In this document: positions 19,901-28,552 of the stretch, in pieces | Layout: each line of letters opens with the position of its first letter | Position numbering within the stretch: position 1 is the first letter of the stretch | Source of the DNA: Shewanella psychromarinicola | Lineage (GTDB): Bacteria; Pseudomonadota; Gammaproteobacteria; Enterobacterales; Shewanellaceae | Assembly (NCBI RefSeq): GCF_003855155.1 | Contig: NZ_CP034073.1 | Span: forward strand, 1,736,001 to 1,800,000 | Direction of reading: 5' to 3' | Length of the DNA: 64,000 bases | Made by a program: the position numbers and the translations under genes | The notes under the pieces: model-generated | Database searches by the model: none | Told to the model about the DNA's origin: nothing | Seen by the model: only the letters and a program-made list of their open reading frames with translations

Positions 19901-20645
19901 TAGTTTTGGGGTGAACTCAGCTAACAGTGGCCCAAAAGCACTGGATATGTTGCGTAAAAAACCGGTCGATTTATTGTTGTTAGACTGGATGATGCCAGAA
20001 ATGAACGGCAGCGAGGTTATCACGGCGATTGATAAAATGGTCGAAGATGGTAGCTTAGCAAAACGGCCGATCATTATGTTAATGACCGCTTATGCCGCAG
20101 AGCCATTAGACCATGAGCTGCAAACAAAGTCGGTTTATGCGGTGTTACAAAAGCCGTTTAAAGCGTCGGCATTATTTGATGAGATTATTAACGCCTTTGC
20201 CAAAGAGCCTAAGCTTAATTCCATGCCGGTGATTATTGAAGCTGAACCTACTAAGGCATCGGGTTTGATCTTGTTGGTCGAAGATAACGTGATCAACCAA
20301 CAAGTGGCATCTGAATTACTCAAAAGTGCCGGGTATGAAGTGGTGATTGCTGATAATGGTCAAGTCGCATTAGATATGATTGACTCTCAGCCGTTTGATG
20401 CGGTGTTAATGGATATTCAAATGCCGATCATGGATGGATTAACCGCTACTGCTGAATTACGCAAACGTTACAACAAAGAACAGATGCCCATCATCGCCAT
20501 GACAGCACATGCCATGTCGGGTGATAAAGAAAAAAGTTTAGCCGCAGGTATGAATGCACACATTACTAAGCCGATAGTGCTTAGCGAATTATTTGAAACT
20601 TTATCTCATTGGATTAATTATAAAAATAATCATAAAGACGATTAG
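16935..20645 (+). CDS. Membrane hybrid sensor histidine kinase with two receiver domains
   Basis: About 1236 residues from ATG 16935, chosen because AAGGGTGG lies just before it; the open frame extends back to 16869. The order is: membrane segment near 25-42, large periplasmic Cache-like sensor, second membrane segment near 350-370, two PAS domains (about 460-575 and 585-705), HisKA with H731 in MSHEIRTP, HATPase with DTGIGI and [10 protein letters not shown], receiver 1 (D1017) and receiver 2 (D1160). It should sense a periplasmic small molecule and pass phosphate through its receivers to an unseen Hpt protein. It is BarA/TorS-like in plan but lacks its own Hpt. No partner regulator is adjacent. 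Confidence 0.92.
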   Translation: MKPTEPDLQLKSPIQRNYNRAVFYTYIGVIVMALLTAGIMFERQKEQQIQQREEQVARHVMQIDLLLESSIRAVKSLRDVAVDHLRLGEFVRKERLPQYEKFNEDGQYFTLEPNYANSGVPFTNMGRITGAGSLDNRSESFYQELEMLFELSLSFPVAKEAAPKASSIYYISKRRMMSFYPWESNDLRFRDELLNKKQFQLSTPSMNPQRSVFWSEAYIDSAHQGLITTLGLPVYLADEFIGSINLDMTLSSLDKQIRTYFKMPGTVILLDQQNNILSHSDFDSSEMNKVYHISQRIPAELHSLSESELFDAHEGILRNGYYIHSVALHNAPWRLLYLQDEDDLFKDSWDKLQLSFLFVVLALSLLVTIVHWQTRRAFVSPASRLLTHLEACSQTPIRPPEKITRGWEPWFALVSRIFEENRQYTLHLAEQNKRLDNLVARRTQRLRETTERREREFALLRSLIDSIPEAIVFKDKEGKYLGCNKSAERMLGYSENEIIGLTSSEVVSPEKGLRIGEEDKKVLSQQHSLRYQERVNIEGKPVLLDTFKLPFYNRRGELLGLISVWRDITREYDAAEQLRLSEQRYHLAMDAVEDGLWDWYIDSEQIICNPAFYSMLGYQANEFPPLLASIDELYHPDDRDRVQEYRAQYVRDPVGTYEIEFRMRGKNDLYYWVLSRGRAVEFSEDGCSKRMLGTHKDITRQKSNEVALLEAKQEAELANMYKSEFLANMSHEIRTPMNAIIGMLQLAQRTSLTVQQQDYLNKAGFSAQSLLRIINDILDFSKIEAGKLELERVAFPLDKVLDHVIDINAIKAQEKGVELLLYAPVTAGLILNGDPLRLGQVLVNLLSNAVKFTQTGEVELGCEDVGERDDRITLKFWVRDTGIGINKDHQAMLFDAFSQADGSTTRKYGGTGLGLSISKHLVSMMGGTMQVESEMGTGSKFSFTISFEIAEEQVVEPLVVPEQLNNLTTLVVDDNPSALQIYSALMKDFSFGVNSANSGPKALDMLRKKPVDLLLLDWMMPEMNGSEVITAIDKMVEDGSLAKRPIIMLMTAYAAEPLDHELQTKSVYAVLQKPFKASALFDEIINAFAKEPKLNSMPVIIEAEPTKASGLILLVEDNVINQQVASELLKSAGYEVVIADNGQVALDMIDSQPFDAVLMDIQMPIMDGLTATAELRKRYNKEQMPIIAMTAHAMSGDKEKSLAAGMNAHITKPIVLSELFETLSHWINYKNNHKDD

Positions 20646-20686
20646 TATTTTTCGACGATAGGGTATTAACGACAGGGAAATTAATT

Positions 20687-23083
20687 ATGATCCGCCGCAG
20701 CATTTCATTGGCATTGTTGCTGGCTATTACACCAGTAACGTTACTTTCTCACAGTGCGATAGCGGCCAGCGATGCCGCTCGAAAAATCATTAAGAGTGCT
20801 GAAGCGGCAAAAGGCTTTATTAATCTGTTTTATGACGCCAAATCTGCAGAGTTGTACCTGCAAGCGGATAAGCTTAATCAACCCTTTCTATTGATCACAA
20901 GCTTACCCCATGGCGTCGGTTCAAACGATATTGGCTTAGACCGTGGCCAGCTAGGCCAAACTCGGATGGTACAGTTTGAGCAACATGGCCCCTATGTCGT
21001 GTTAAAGCAGCTTAATACCCATTTTCGCGCCTCCAGTGATAACGTTGCCGAACGTCAAGCCGTAACACAAGCTTTTGCCGAGTCGATTTTATGGCGGGGT
21101 AAATTAGTGCAAGGTAAAACGGCGATAGTCGCAATTAATGACTTAGTGATCGATGATTTACATGGGGTGTCTGATGTATTAGCGGCAACCAAACAAGGTG
21201 AGTACAGCTTAGACAGCAGCCGCTCAGTGATTTTACCCCAAGGGATTAAGTCGTTTGAACGTAATGCCGATATTGATGTTAATTTAACCTTTAAGGCCAA
21301 CAAAGCGGGCAAACAAGTGGCGCAAGTTACTCCAGACGGTAAATTGTTATCGGTGCGGGTGCGTTATTCATTTGTGCAACTCCCTGATGTTGGCTACCAG
21401 CCCCGCCGTTATCATCCCATGAGCGGTTATTGGTCCGATCAATATCTTGACTATTCAACCGCCATCGATCAACCGCTGACGCAACGTTATTTGCTGCGTC
21501 ACAGATTAGAAAAAGTGACCCCAGGAGACGCGCCCAGTAAGGTGGTGACCCCTATTGTGTATTACCTCGACCCAGGTGTTCCAGAGCCTATTCGAAGTGC
21601 ATTACTCGAGGGTGCCCGCTGGTGGGAAACGGCCTTTACAAATGCCGGTTTTATTGATGGCTTCAAGGTTGAATTACTCCCCGAAGGCGCAGACCCTCAA
21701 GATATGCGCTATAACATGATCCAATGGGTGCACCGTGCCACGAGAGGCTGGTCATATGGCGCCGTTGTTACCGATCCTCGTACCGGTGAGATCATTAAAG
21801 GTAATGTCACGCTCGGCAGCTTAAGAGTTCGTCAAGACCATCTCATTGCGCGCGGGCTTACCGCAGGCTGGCCAGATCGACACGCCGCGGATAATGCGGC
21901 AATGGCATTATCACTTGCGCGTATTCGTCAGCTAGCTGCCCATGAAGTTGGCCATACATTAGGCCTTGATCATAATTTTGCCGCATCAACAAACGATAAT
22001 GCCTCTGTGATGGATTATCCGCACCCCTATGTGAGTATTCAAGGCGATAAAATAGATATCTCAGCGCCATACAGGGAAGGGATTGGCGAGTGGGACAAAT
22101 ACACCATAGCCTATGGTTATGGTGACCCTTCACAGGCTGATGCGTTGTTAACCTCGACCTTGAGTAAAGGTTTTCGGTATATTGGCGAAGCAGATTCCCG
22201 CAGCGCAAACGCCAGCAATGCATATGCCAGCTTATGGGATCGTGGTAACGATGCTGTCGCGGAGCTACTGCGGTTAGAGGCGGTGCGCCGTAAAGTCATT
22301 GACGATTTTAATTCAGATGCTTTATTAGCGGGTGAGCCTCATGGCGAATTAGCGGATGTATTTGTGCCTCTTTACTTGCTCACTCGTTACCAAATAGAAG
22401 CCGCCGCAAAGTGGATTGGCGGTGCTGATTACAGCTATCAACAGGTCGGTGCTGGTGTTCGTTGGAATTATATTCGCCCCAAAATGCAACTTGCTGCACT
22501 CGATTCATTACTGGCGAGTTTACAAAACTCAAGCTTATTGGTACCCAATAATGTGTTACAAGCATTGGTGCCTAAAGCGGGTAATTATCAAAAAACACGC
22601 GAAAGTTTTGGATCAAACTTAGGTGTTATCACCGATCCGGTGGCCATGGCAGAAGTGATGAGTCGCCATATTGTGTCGCAACTATTAACGCCTGAGCGTT
22701 TAAATCGAGTCAGTCAGGCCTATATGGGCGATAGTCAGCAGCTGTCGGTGGTTCAATTAATCGATAAGCTTGTTGGCATGAGTTTATACCAAGATTTACC
22801 GAGTGGCCAAGGCTTAGCAATACAAATGCGGGTGAATGCGGTGGTTATTGACAGTCTATTAGCGGCTTACCACAATCCTAAAACCGCCCCGGAAGTAAAA
22901 GCGCAGTTAGCCGCCAGAGTCGACTATATTGTCAAGCAGCTTAAACGGCGCAGTAATCGTGGTAGTGATTATCAATCGGCGCATTATGATTGGCTGTTCC
23001 AAGGTATTACCAAAGGAATGACGGATTCGACCTACCGATTAATTGCCAAGCCTGTGGACATGCCACCAGGTTCGCCAATTTAA
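20687..23083 (+). CDS. Exported zinc-dependent metalloprotease (DUF5117/DUF4953-like)
   Basis: The 798-residue protein has a signal peptide (ends near AIAA-S, about 26). The metzincin-type zinc site HEVGHTLGLDH gives H419, E420 and H423, with H429 as the third ligand. The layout fits the large zinc-metalloprotease family with DUF5117/DUF5118-type N-terminal regions. It probably degrades proteins or peptides in the periplasm or outside. It begins 41 bases after the hybrid kinase, so co-transcription is possible, but no functional link can be shown. Confidence 0.85.
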   Translation: MIRRSISLALLLAITPVTLLSHSAIAASDAARKIIKSAEAAKGFINLFYDAKSAELYLQADKLNQPFLLITSLPHGVGSNDIGLDRGQLGQTRMVQFEQHGPYVVLKQLNTHFRASSDNVAERQAVTQAFAESILWRGKLVQGKTAIVAINDLVIDDLHGVSDVLAATKQGEYSLDSSRSVILPQGIKSFERNADIDVNLTFKANKAGKQVAQVTPDGKLLSVRVRYSFVQLPDVGYQPRRYHPMSGYWSDQYLDYSTAIDQPLTQRYLLRHRLEKVTPGDAPSKVVTPIVYYLDPGVPEPIRSALLEGARWWETAFTNAGFIDGFKVELLPEGADPQDMRYNMIQWVHRATRGWSYGAVVTDPRTGEIIKGNVTLGSLRVRQDHLIARGLTAGWPDRHAADNAAMALSLARIRQLAAHEVGHTLGLDHNFAASTNDNASVMDYPHPYVSIQGDKIDISAPYREGIGEWDKYTIAYGYGDPSQADALLTSTLSKGFRYIGEADSRSANASNAYASLWDRGNDAVAELLRLEAVRRKVIDDFNSDALLAGEPHGELADVFVPLYLLTRYQIEAAAKWIGGADYSYQQVGAGVRWNYIRPKMQLAALDSLLASLQNSSLLVPNNVLQALVPKAGNYQKTRESFGSNLGVITDPVAMAEVMSRHIVSQLLTPERLNRVSQAYMGDSQQLSVVQLIDKLVGMSLYQDLPSGQGLAIQMRVNAVVIDSLLAAYHNPKTAPEVKAQLAARVDYIVKQLKRRSNRGSDYQSAHYDWLFQGITKGMTDSTYRLIAKPVDMPPGSPI

Positions 23084-23182
23084 GCACTACTAATTTAAGT
23101 GCTGTTGATTTAAATGTTGATAATACGCGACCTATAGAGCTCGCGTATTTGTGTGTATCACAGCAATAACCTAGTTTGTGTT

Positions 23183-25027
23183 TTAAGTGTGTGACACTTT
23201 TGTATTGAGCAAAATAGGTTTGTGAGTGATGACTTTAGGATTTTTAGGATAGAAATCATCTGCTTTACGCTCGATATGGCTAAATTGACGGGTATTTTTG
23301 TAGGGCAGTTTCATAAACCCCGAAATGCCATGACCTTGAATTTTATTCGCCTGAGCAATAATGCGATCTAAACTAGCTCGGAATGAAGCTTGTTTACGTG
23401 GATTTAATAATCGTAAATAACTGTGAATTTTTAAGTGATTAGGTAACGCTTCAAAAATAATACAACCGGTGTGATGGATTTGATTTAACCACCCTAGCTC
23501 GGTCATAATTTCTGCTGGTAGTTCCAAGTTTTCTTCCGGATCTTTACCGTCTTCAAAGTACGAGTGAAGGCGAGATTTGTCTTCTAAGGTGGGCACATCG
23601 CCGACTTCAAAAGGCATTTGCAGTTCACCGGTTATTTTATATTGATGCTCAGTACTTTTTCGCTCAAGGTGTAAGGTGTCTTTGGCATTAAAGAAGCAAG
23701 CTTTAAACACCCCAATTCGTTTAATTCCCCGCGCCATCGTCACCATATTATTAACCGCCAATATTAACGGCGCTTTCGTATCGGGATCGTAGATCGCTAA
23801 ATTTGAGTCGATATACACGCCAGATTTTTGCCAATGTATCACCAGTCCACCGACAATAGGATATTGTGCCAGACGACCCACTGCGGCAATAAAGCCTTTT
23901 TCGGTATCAGCCATGCCCGCCATAAAATTACGATAATATTTATCTAATTGCACATCATCCATTTTGGCAATAGGATCTTGGGTATTGTGCTCTTTTAAAA
24001 ACGATTTCCGCGAACTGTAACTCACTGTTTCAACTGTTTTTGATCGCGGTTGAGCCCACACCGGAATATCTGGTGTTAACGGAGGGGTTGATAATATCGG
24101 TAAATGCATTCTATGGCTGTGGCGCAGACTTTTGAGAAAATAATCACCCGCCAGATTACGGCGTTCAACATCATCACTGAGCATTGCATCAAGTGTTTTT
24201 GCCAGCTCGATGGGCAGTCCGATGCTGGTGGCGGGAATGACTTTTTTGCCGAAACGACTAATTTGTCCTGATGCGAGTGCATACAAGGTTGCTGCAGCGC
24301 CTTGCTCGTCAAATCGTGGGGTTGATAACGCGCCACTAAGTTGTTCGTCACCAATAAAATACACATCCCCCATGCGCGCATTAGTATGCTGTTGATCGCT
24401 TGATAGTAATGACATGACATTGTCATCAACCGCGCGGTTGTGTTCATCTCGCTGAGCAAAGACCGCAGAGCCCCAATCGATTAATGATAATTTGTCGGTT
24501 TCAATGTCATAAACTAGGTTAGACGGCTTAATATCGCCATGAACTAACGGTTTACCCTTACGCAGATAATATAAAATATTCGCCAATTGCCTTGCAATAC
24601 TGACGATCATTATCGGTGGCAAAGCCCCTAATCGCTGGCAAATTTTGTCGAGGTCTTCGCCTTTAGCCCGCTCCATCACTAAAATACCTTGCTTACCGAC
24701 GCGTTCAAATTTAATCGCTTCGGGTACGTTGGGATGTTTTACTTGGCTAAGCATATAGGCTTCTTCTTCTAGCCTATCTTGGACACTTTGAGGTAAATTT
24801 ACCCTTGAGAATTTAAACACGTGTGACTGGCCAAACTCATTGATCCCCGCAAAAACAAAACCATAGGCTCCCTTACCAATAAATTCAATGTGCTGGTATC
24901 CCAGCTTACTCAACTGTTGCTTACACAGGCGGATCCAAGCCTTATGCTTGCGAGCGTCATTGGCGCTTAGCAGGTAGATAGACTGTTCTTCATTGATATA
25001 AAAATGTTGGAGTTGCGGTGTTTGCAA
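23183..25027 (-). CDS. Eukaryotic-like Ser/Thr protein kinase domain protein
   Basis: The 614-residue protein has an N-terminal kinase domain (about 35-310): glycine loop GKGAYGFVF, a VFKF lysine, catalytic loop HGDIKPSNLVYD (HGD in place of HRD) and LIDWGSAVF (DWG in place of DFG). The key Lys and both Asp residues are kept, so it may be active. The C-terminal half has no family I know. No membrane segment is seen, so it is cytoplasmic. It is convergent with the metalloprotease and monocistronic. Its target is unknown. Confidence 0.8.
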   Translation of the reverse strand: MQTPQLQHFYINEEQSIYLLSANDARKHKAWIRLCKQQLSKLGYQHIEFIGKGAYGFVFAGINEFGQSHVFKFSRVNLPQSVQDRLEEEAYMLSQVKHPNVPEAIKFERVGKQGILVMERAKGEDLDKICQRLGALPPIMIVSIARQLANILYYLRKGKPLVHGDIKPSNLVYDIETDKLSLIDWGSAVFAQRDEHNRAVDDNVMSLLSSDQQHTNARMGDVYFIGDEQLSGALSTPRFDEQGAAATLYALASGQISRFGKKVIPATSIGLPIELAKTLDAMLSDDVERRNLAGDYFLKSLRHSHRMHLPILSTPPLTPDIPVWAQPRSKTVETVSYSSRKSFLKEHNTQDPIAKMDDVQLDKYYRNFMAGMADTEKGFIAAVGRLAQYPIVGGLVIHWQKSGVYIDSNLAIYDPDTKAPLILAVNNMVTMARGIKRIGVFKACFFNAKDTLHLERKSTEHQYKITGELQMPFEVGDVPTLEDKSRLHSYFEDGKDPEENLELPAEIMTELGWLNQIHHTGCIIFEALPNHLKIHSYLRLLNPRKQASFRASLDRIIAQANKIQGHGISGFMKLPYKNTRQFSHIERKADDFYPKNPKVITHKPILLNTKVSHT

Positions 25028-25325
25028 AGTAAACCTCCGTTGACGGTTAGTTCATTAAACCTTGATTAGCCTTACTGCGGCAAGTGCTTCTTATTTAAAA
25101 CAAGCCATTTTATTCAAACACCAGCGCGGTCTATTTAAATAAAGCCACCTGTTTATCTAAAAACCACCACAGTATTTTCACCAATCAGCGCTTTTTATTT
25201 ATAAATGGCAGCTTCCTAGCTAAAAAAAACCGATAAGTAAACCTTGACCTATATCAAATCAAAATGGATCTACACTCGGTACTATTACAGCAAGAGTTAA
25301 TTAACGCTTATGGCGAGAGGTTATT
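25028..25325. other. A/T-rich divergent spacer upstream of the kinase gene
   Basis: Nearly 300 bases without a gene. It contains loosely repeated TTTATNTAAA and ACCACCAC stretches between 25090 and 25215. The promoters for the kinase (minus) and the Cys-rich protein (plus) should both be here. Confidence 0.3.
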
Positions 25326-25673
25326 ATGAATAATATCAATAAAGCTGAGCTTATTCAGCTATTTAAGTTCCCACGGCAGCGAATTTTACAATCAATGGAA
25401 GTGACCCACTGCCCCCATGCGGTGTTTTTTAATGATAGTGATGAGCAATGCATTACCTGTCATCAGGGTGAAGAGTGTTTGTGGATTAATCATAATGATG
25501 AAATGGTCGCACTTGAGTTGAAGTCGATTGAGCAATTAACGCAGCAATTATTAATAGCGGTTGATTATATTGACTCTAATTTAAGTCCACATCATATGTC
25601 GCGCCGAAAGTGTCAATGTGAAAACTGTCGTTGGTTAAAACAAGTGCAAATGACCCTAGGCGGTAAAGCCTAG
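25326..25673 (+). CDS. Small cysteine-rich protein, probably metal-binding
   Basis: The 115-residue protein has Cys residues in two groups: a first set (THCPHA, QCITCHQGEECLW, about 35-60) and a second set near the C-terminus (KCQCENCRW, about 97-105). This spacing suggests one or two zinc or iron-sulfur sites. No enzyme motif is seen, and I do not recognise the family beyond a Shewanella-type hypothetical. GAGAGG precedes the ATG. It lies 98 bases before tpm on the same strand. Confidence 0.6.
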   Translation: MNNINKAELIQLFKFPRQRILQSMEVTHCPHAVFFNDSDEQCITCHQGEECLWINHNDEMVALELKSIEQLTQQLLIAVDYIDSNLSPHHMSRRKCQCENCRWLKQVQMTLGGKA

Positions 25674-25771
25674 TCAGCGGAATGCCAAATCATCACTGGA
25701 GGTTGCATCCGGTTTTTTTAGTCTTTAAAGTAGCCAGTATCTCATTAGCAACTTGACTGAAGAATAGCATC

Positions 25772-26431
25772 ATGGAACCCAGCTTTTGGCATGAAAAATG
25801 GCAATTACAAGAAATCGGTTTTCATCAATACCAAGTGAACCCTTTTTTAGTAAAATATTGGCCGCGTATAGGCTTGGCTGAAAATAGTAAGGTATTTGTT
25901 CCTTTATGTGGCAAATCGTTGGATATGTTTTATTTGGCCGAGAAACGTCATACGGTGCTGGGGTGTGAATTAAATACCTTAGCCGTTGAACAATTTTTTA
26001 CAGATAATGATCTTGCTTATCAAGTTACCCATACCGATGATCACGCGGTATTCTCCACAGATCAAGTGACCTTATATCAAGGTGATATTTTTACGTTGCC
26101 CACAAGTGTAACAACATCTATTGGTGGTTTTTACGATCGCGCTGCGCTGATTGCGTGGCCAGAAGCAATGCGTCAACAGTATGTTAAAGCACTCGCTGCG
26201 CTTATTCCTGCCAATGTCAGTGGATTACTCATTACCCTTGATTACCCACAAGAGAGCCTAAAAGGGCCACCATTTGCAGTCAGTCCAAGTTGGGTTGAAA
26301 CCTATTTAAGGCCTTATTTCAATATTGAATTACTGGAGTGCGTGGACGTGTTGGCCGATAATCCGAGGTTTGTTAATAAACAGGTTCCTTGGCTTAATGA
26401 AGCTGTGTATAAATTGACTCGAAAGCCATAA
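25772..26431 (+). CDS. tpm: Thiopurine S-methyltransferase
   Basis: The 219-residue SAM-dependent methyltransferase has the family's N-terminal [15 protein letters not shown], the SAM-binding [10 protein letters not shown] (about 43-52) and the [13 protein letters not shown] block near 122-134. Bacterial members methylate thiopurines and also selenium and tellurium compounds. Length is normal. It is followed by a clear terminator. Confidence 0.93.
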   Translation: MEPSFWHEKWQLQEIGFHQYQVNPFLVKYWPRIGLAENSKVFVPLCGKSLDMFYLAEKRHTVLGCELNTLAVEQFFTDNDLAYQVTHTDDHAVFSTDQVTLYQGDIFTLPTSVTTSIGGFYDRAALIAWPEAMRQQYVKALAALIPANVSGLLITLDYPQESLKGPPFAVSPSWVETYLRPYFNIELLECVDVLADNPRFVNKQVPWLNEAVYKLTRKP

Positions 26432-26440
26432 CATCGACCT

Positions 26441-26474
26441 AAAAAAACCTACCGATAAGCTCTGTAGGTTTTAA
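26441..26474 (+). terminator. Terminator of tpm
   Basis: AAAAACCTAC pairs with GTAGGTTTTA across an 11-base loop just after the tpm stop, with A- and T-rich sides. Confidence 0.75.
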
Positions 26475-26513
26475 TATAACGCTGATGAGCGTTTTAAGCA
26501 GCGTCTAGTGAGA

Positions 26514-26762
26514 TTATCTAAGGATTATTTGGGGCCGTAAATCGACTTCACCGTCAGCATAAATAGCAGCAATATCATCTTGCTGGCAAATGACAGCCAC
26601 AGGTCCTCTGGGCATATGACGCACAAATAATAATCGGTAGCCATAGCGATGTAAGTCGTAAAGTGCGAGTTTTTGATCCGCGGTGGTTAAATCCCAATGC
26701 TCGTCGTGATTCAGTACATCCTTGTTACGTCGATCATTTATTTGATATGCAACTTGAGTCAT
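26514..26762 (-). CDS. Conserved-type hypothetical protein (82 aa)
   Basis: This small soluble protein has no signal, membrane segment or cysteine cluster. It has a compact alpha/beta look, with DLHRYGYRLLFVRHMP and AVICQQDDIAAIYADGEVD. GGTGAAAGGAT on the minus strand supplies a good ribosome site. It is divergent from the interrupted radical SAM gene. Function is not known. Confidence 0.6.
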   Translation of the reverse strand: MTQVAYQINDRRNKDVLNHDEHWDLTTADQKLALYDLHRYGYRLLFVRHMPRGPVAVICQQDDIAAIYADGEVDLRPQIILR

Positions 26763-26918
26763 AATCCTTTCACCTAAGTCTTTTAAATTGTTTATTAATT
26801 GTTGACTGTATTACTATAACGATAAAACTTTTGAATGATAGTTTTTTGAACAGTTTTAGTATAAAAACTCCGAGTTATGCTAAGGCGAGCTCACATTCAC
26901 ATCAATATGGATATTCAG

Positions 26919-27035
26919 ATGCTTAATTACATTGAACCAGTATTTCGCCCACCTTCAGAGGGGAAGTCATTAATTTTACAGGTCACCAATGGTTGCAGCT
27001 GGAATCAGTGTAGTTTTTGCGAGTATCACCCCTAG
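26919..27035 (+). pseudogene. Radical SAM protein, N-terminal fragment cut by the island
   Basis: The frame opens MLNYIEPVFRPPSEG (or 12 bases earlier at 26907) and carries the radical SAM cysteines C-x5-C-x2-C in TNGCSWNQCSFCE. The host sequence then stops at about 27020-27023. The next codons (YHP, stop at 27033) come from the island. The rest of the gene lies at 54540-55313. Rejoining at the CE/MYTQP boundary gives about 293 residues, a normal length for this kind of radical SAM protein. The fragment has the cluster-binding loop but no barrel, so it cannot work alone. Confidence 0.85.
27023..27034 (+). other. Island left-end motif (probable recombinase core site)
   Basis: GTATCACCCCTA directly abuts the host sequence TTTTTGCGA. 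The same motif, with one difference, is inverted at the right end (54520-54531), and a related GTGTGACCCCTT lies at 27101-27112 in direct orientation. This is the arrangement expected for tyrosine-recombinase arm and core sites. Confidence 0.55.
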
Positions 27036-27145
27036 TTTAAATATACTATTTTTAAACTATATCCTTCGATCTCGAAATAAAATCAACCTTGACGATTTAG
27101 GTGTGACCCCTTATTGTATAATATATATTATATGGGAACGCGCTT

Positions 27146-28552
27146 ATGCTTCATCCTTTAGTTATAAGAACAACTATACATATTGAAGAAAAACACAAAA
27201 TAAGACTGCCTGTTATTTACACAAAAAATGGGATCTTAAAATCATATTTAGATTATTCAATCTATAAACGCAATAAGAGTGAAAGCTGGATTGATGCAAG
27301 TGCTCGAGCAATTTGTTTGCTAGTTGAATTTTTGGAGTTTAATAAAACACATTACCAATTTCCAGCTGACCTTTTCATAGCTTTCGCTGACATACTATTT
27401 ACCGGAACCGTAAATGATTGTGGGGAAGATATAACCGGATTACGGTGGAAAAGACGGCGTTTACAAGATGGCAATAAAATCATTTCTTACATAACCATGT
27501 ACTCTGATTGGCTTTGTCAAAATAAAGGTATGAGCAATAAAGAGAATTTGAATCCTTGGACAGAGGCAACAAGTCACGAGGAGCAAATGAATTGGGCTGC
27601 ATACTCACATAAGCATAAAAATTCGTTTCTTGGTCATACTTGGTCACAAGAGACTGCAAAGAGAAATAATAAATTATCCAGAAGTGTTCGATATGAGCAA
27701 GATTTTAGAGATGGTAACAGCGCTCAATACCGATTTCCTGATGATCATATTGATAAACTGATTCATCTTGGGTTCGTTAAACAAGGTATTTCAGCCTTAG
27801 CACCAGCTTTTTCCCGACTTGAATTGAGAGATATATTAATCACAATATTGCTTCATTTCGGTGGATTAAGAAGGTCTGAGCCTTTTCATATTTGGCTTGA
27901 AGACATCTCGCTTCATCCTGAAAGCCCTGATGAAGCCTTAGTGCGTGTGTACGAACCAGAAATCGGGCGTTCTCCTACGTCATATACAAATGGGCGCATC
28001 GAGATGCGCAAAGAAACTCTAGCAAAAAACTTCCAAATGTTGCCACGAAACAAATATGAAAAAAGTAAGAAAATTTTTTCTGGTTGGAAATCGAACAAGC
28101 TATCACCATCAAAAGATAATTATCTGATTGTTAATTGGTTTGAACCTTCGGCTGGAGAACTGTTTTTGTTTTATTGGCGTCTGTATATAGTCAAGCAACG
28201 AGTTAGTCCGCATAAAGATCGCCAACACCCTTATGCTTTTACTAATCAGTATGGTGACCCTTACTCGATTGATGCTTTTGATAGAAAACACAAAAAAGCT
28301 GCCGAACGTATTGGGCTTCGTGTTGAAAAAGAATTGGGCACAACGCCACATGGGCATAGATATGCATATATAAACCGTCTAGAAAAAGCGGGAGTTAGCA
28401 ATCTAGTCATAGCGAATGCTGTGAATCATAAATCTGTTAAAGCGCAAGATGCATACAAATCACTTTCTCCAAACGAAACTAGAGCTGAGTTAAGACGTTT
28501 AGAATGTAAAACAACTATAAAAATAATAGATTTCAAAGGTAATCATGAGTAA
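27146..28552 (+). CDS. gmtY: Tyrosine recombinase of the island, GmtY-like
   Basis: This 468-residue site-specific recombinase has the catalytic set of the tyrosine family: R242/R243 in GGLRRSEPF, H402-G-H-R405 in TPHGHRYAY, H428 in VNHKS and the probable nucleophile Y437 in DAYKSL. It is the first gene inside the island's left edge and overlaps the next gene by eight bases. That gene and the third form a trio matching what has been described as gamma-mobile-trio systems (GmtY, GmtZ, GmtX). I assign the name from order, sizes and domains. It should insert or excise the island at the radical SAM gene. Confidence 0.75.
   Translation: MLHPLVIRTTIHIEEKHKIRLPVIYTKNGILKSYLDYSIYKRNKSESWIDASARAICLLVEFLEFNKTHYQFPADLFIAFADILFTGTVNDCGEDITGLRWKRRRLQDGNKIISYITMYSDWLCQNKGMSNKENLNPWTEATSHEEQMNWAAYSHKHKNSFLGHTWSQETAKRNNKLSRSVRYEQDFRDGNSAQYRFPDDHIDKLIHLGFVKQGISALAPAFSRLELRDILITILLHFGGLRRSEPFHIWLEDISLHPESPDEALVRVYEPEIGRSPTSYTNGRIEMRKETLAKNFQMLPRNKYEKSKKIFSGWKSNKLSPSKDNYLIVNWFEPSAGELFLFYWRLYIVKQRVSPHKDRQHPYAFTNQYGDPYSIDAFDRKHKKAAERIGLRVEKELGTTPHGHRYAYINRLEKAGVSNLVIANAVNHKSVKAQDAYKSLSPNETRAELRRLECKTTIKIIDFKGNHE

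Noticed and set aside
26900..27040. tRNA gene as the island attachment site
   Set aside because: The flanks encode two parts of a radical SAM protein, and no tRNA cloverleaf is seen at either end.
26989..27186. A 65-codon frame across the island's left junction
   Set aside because: It mixes host radical SAM DNA, in the wrong frame, with island end DNA.
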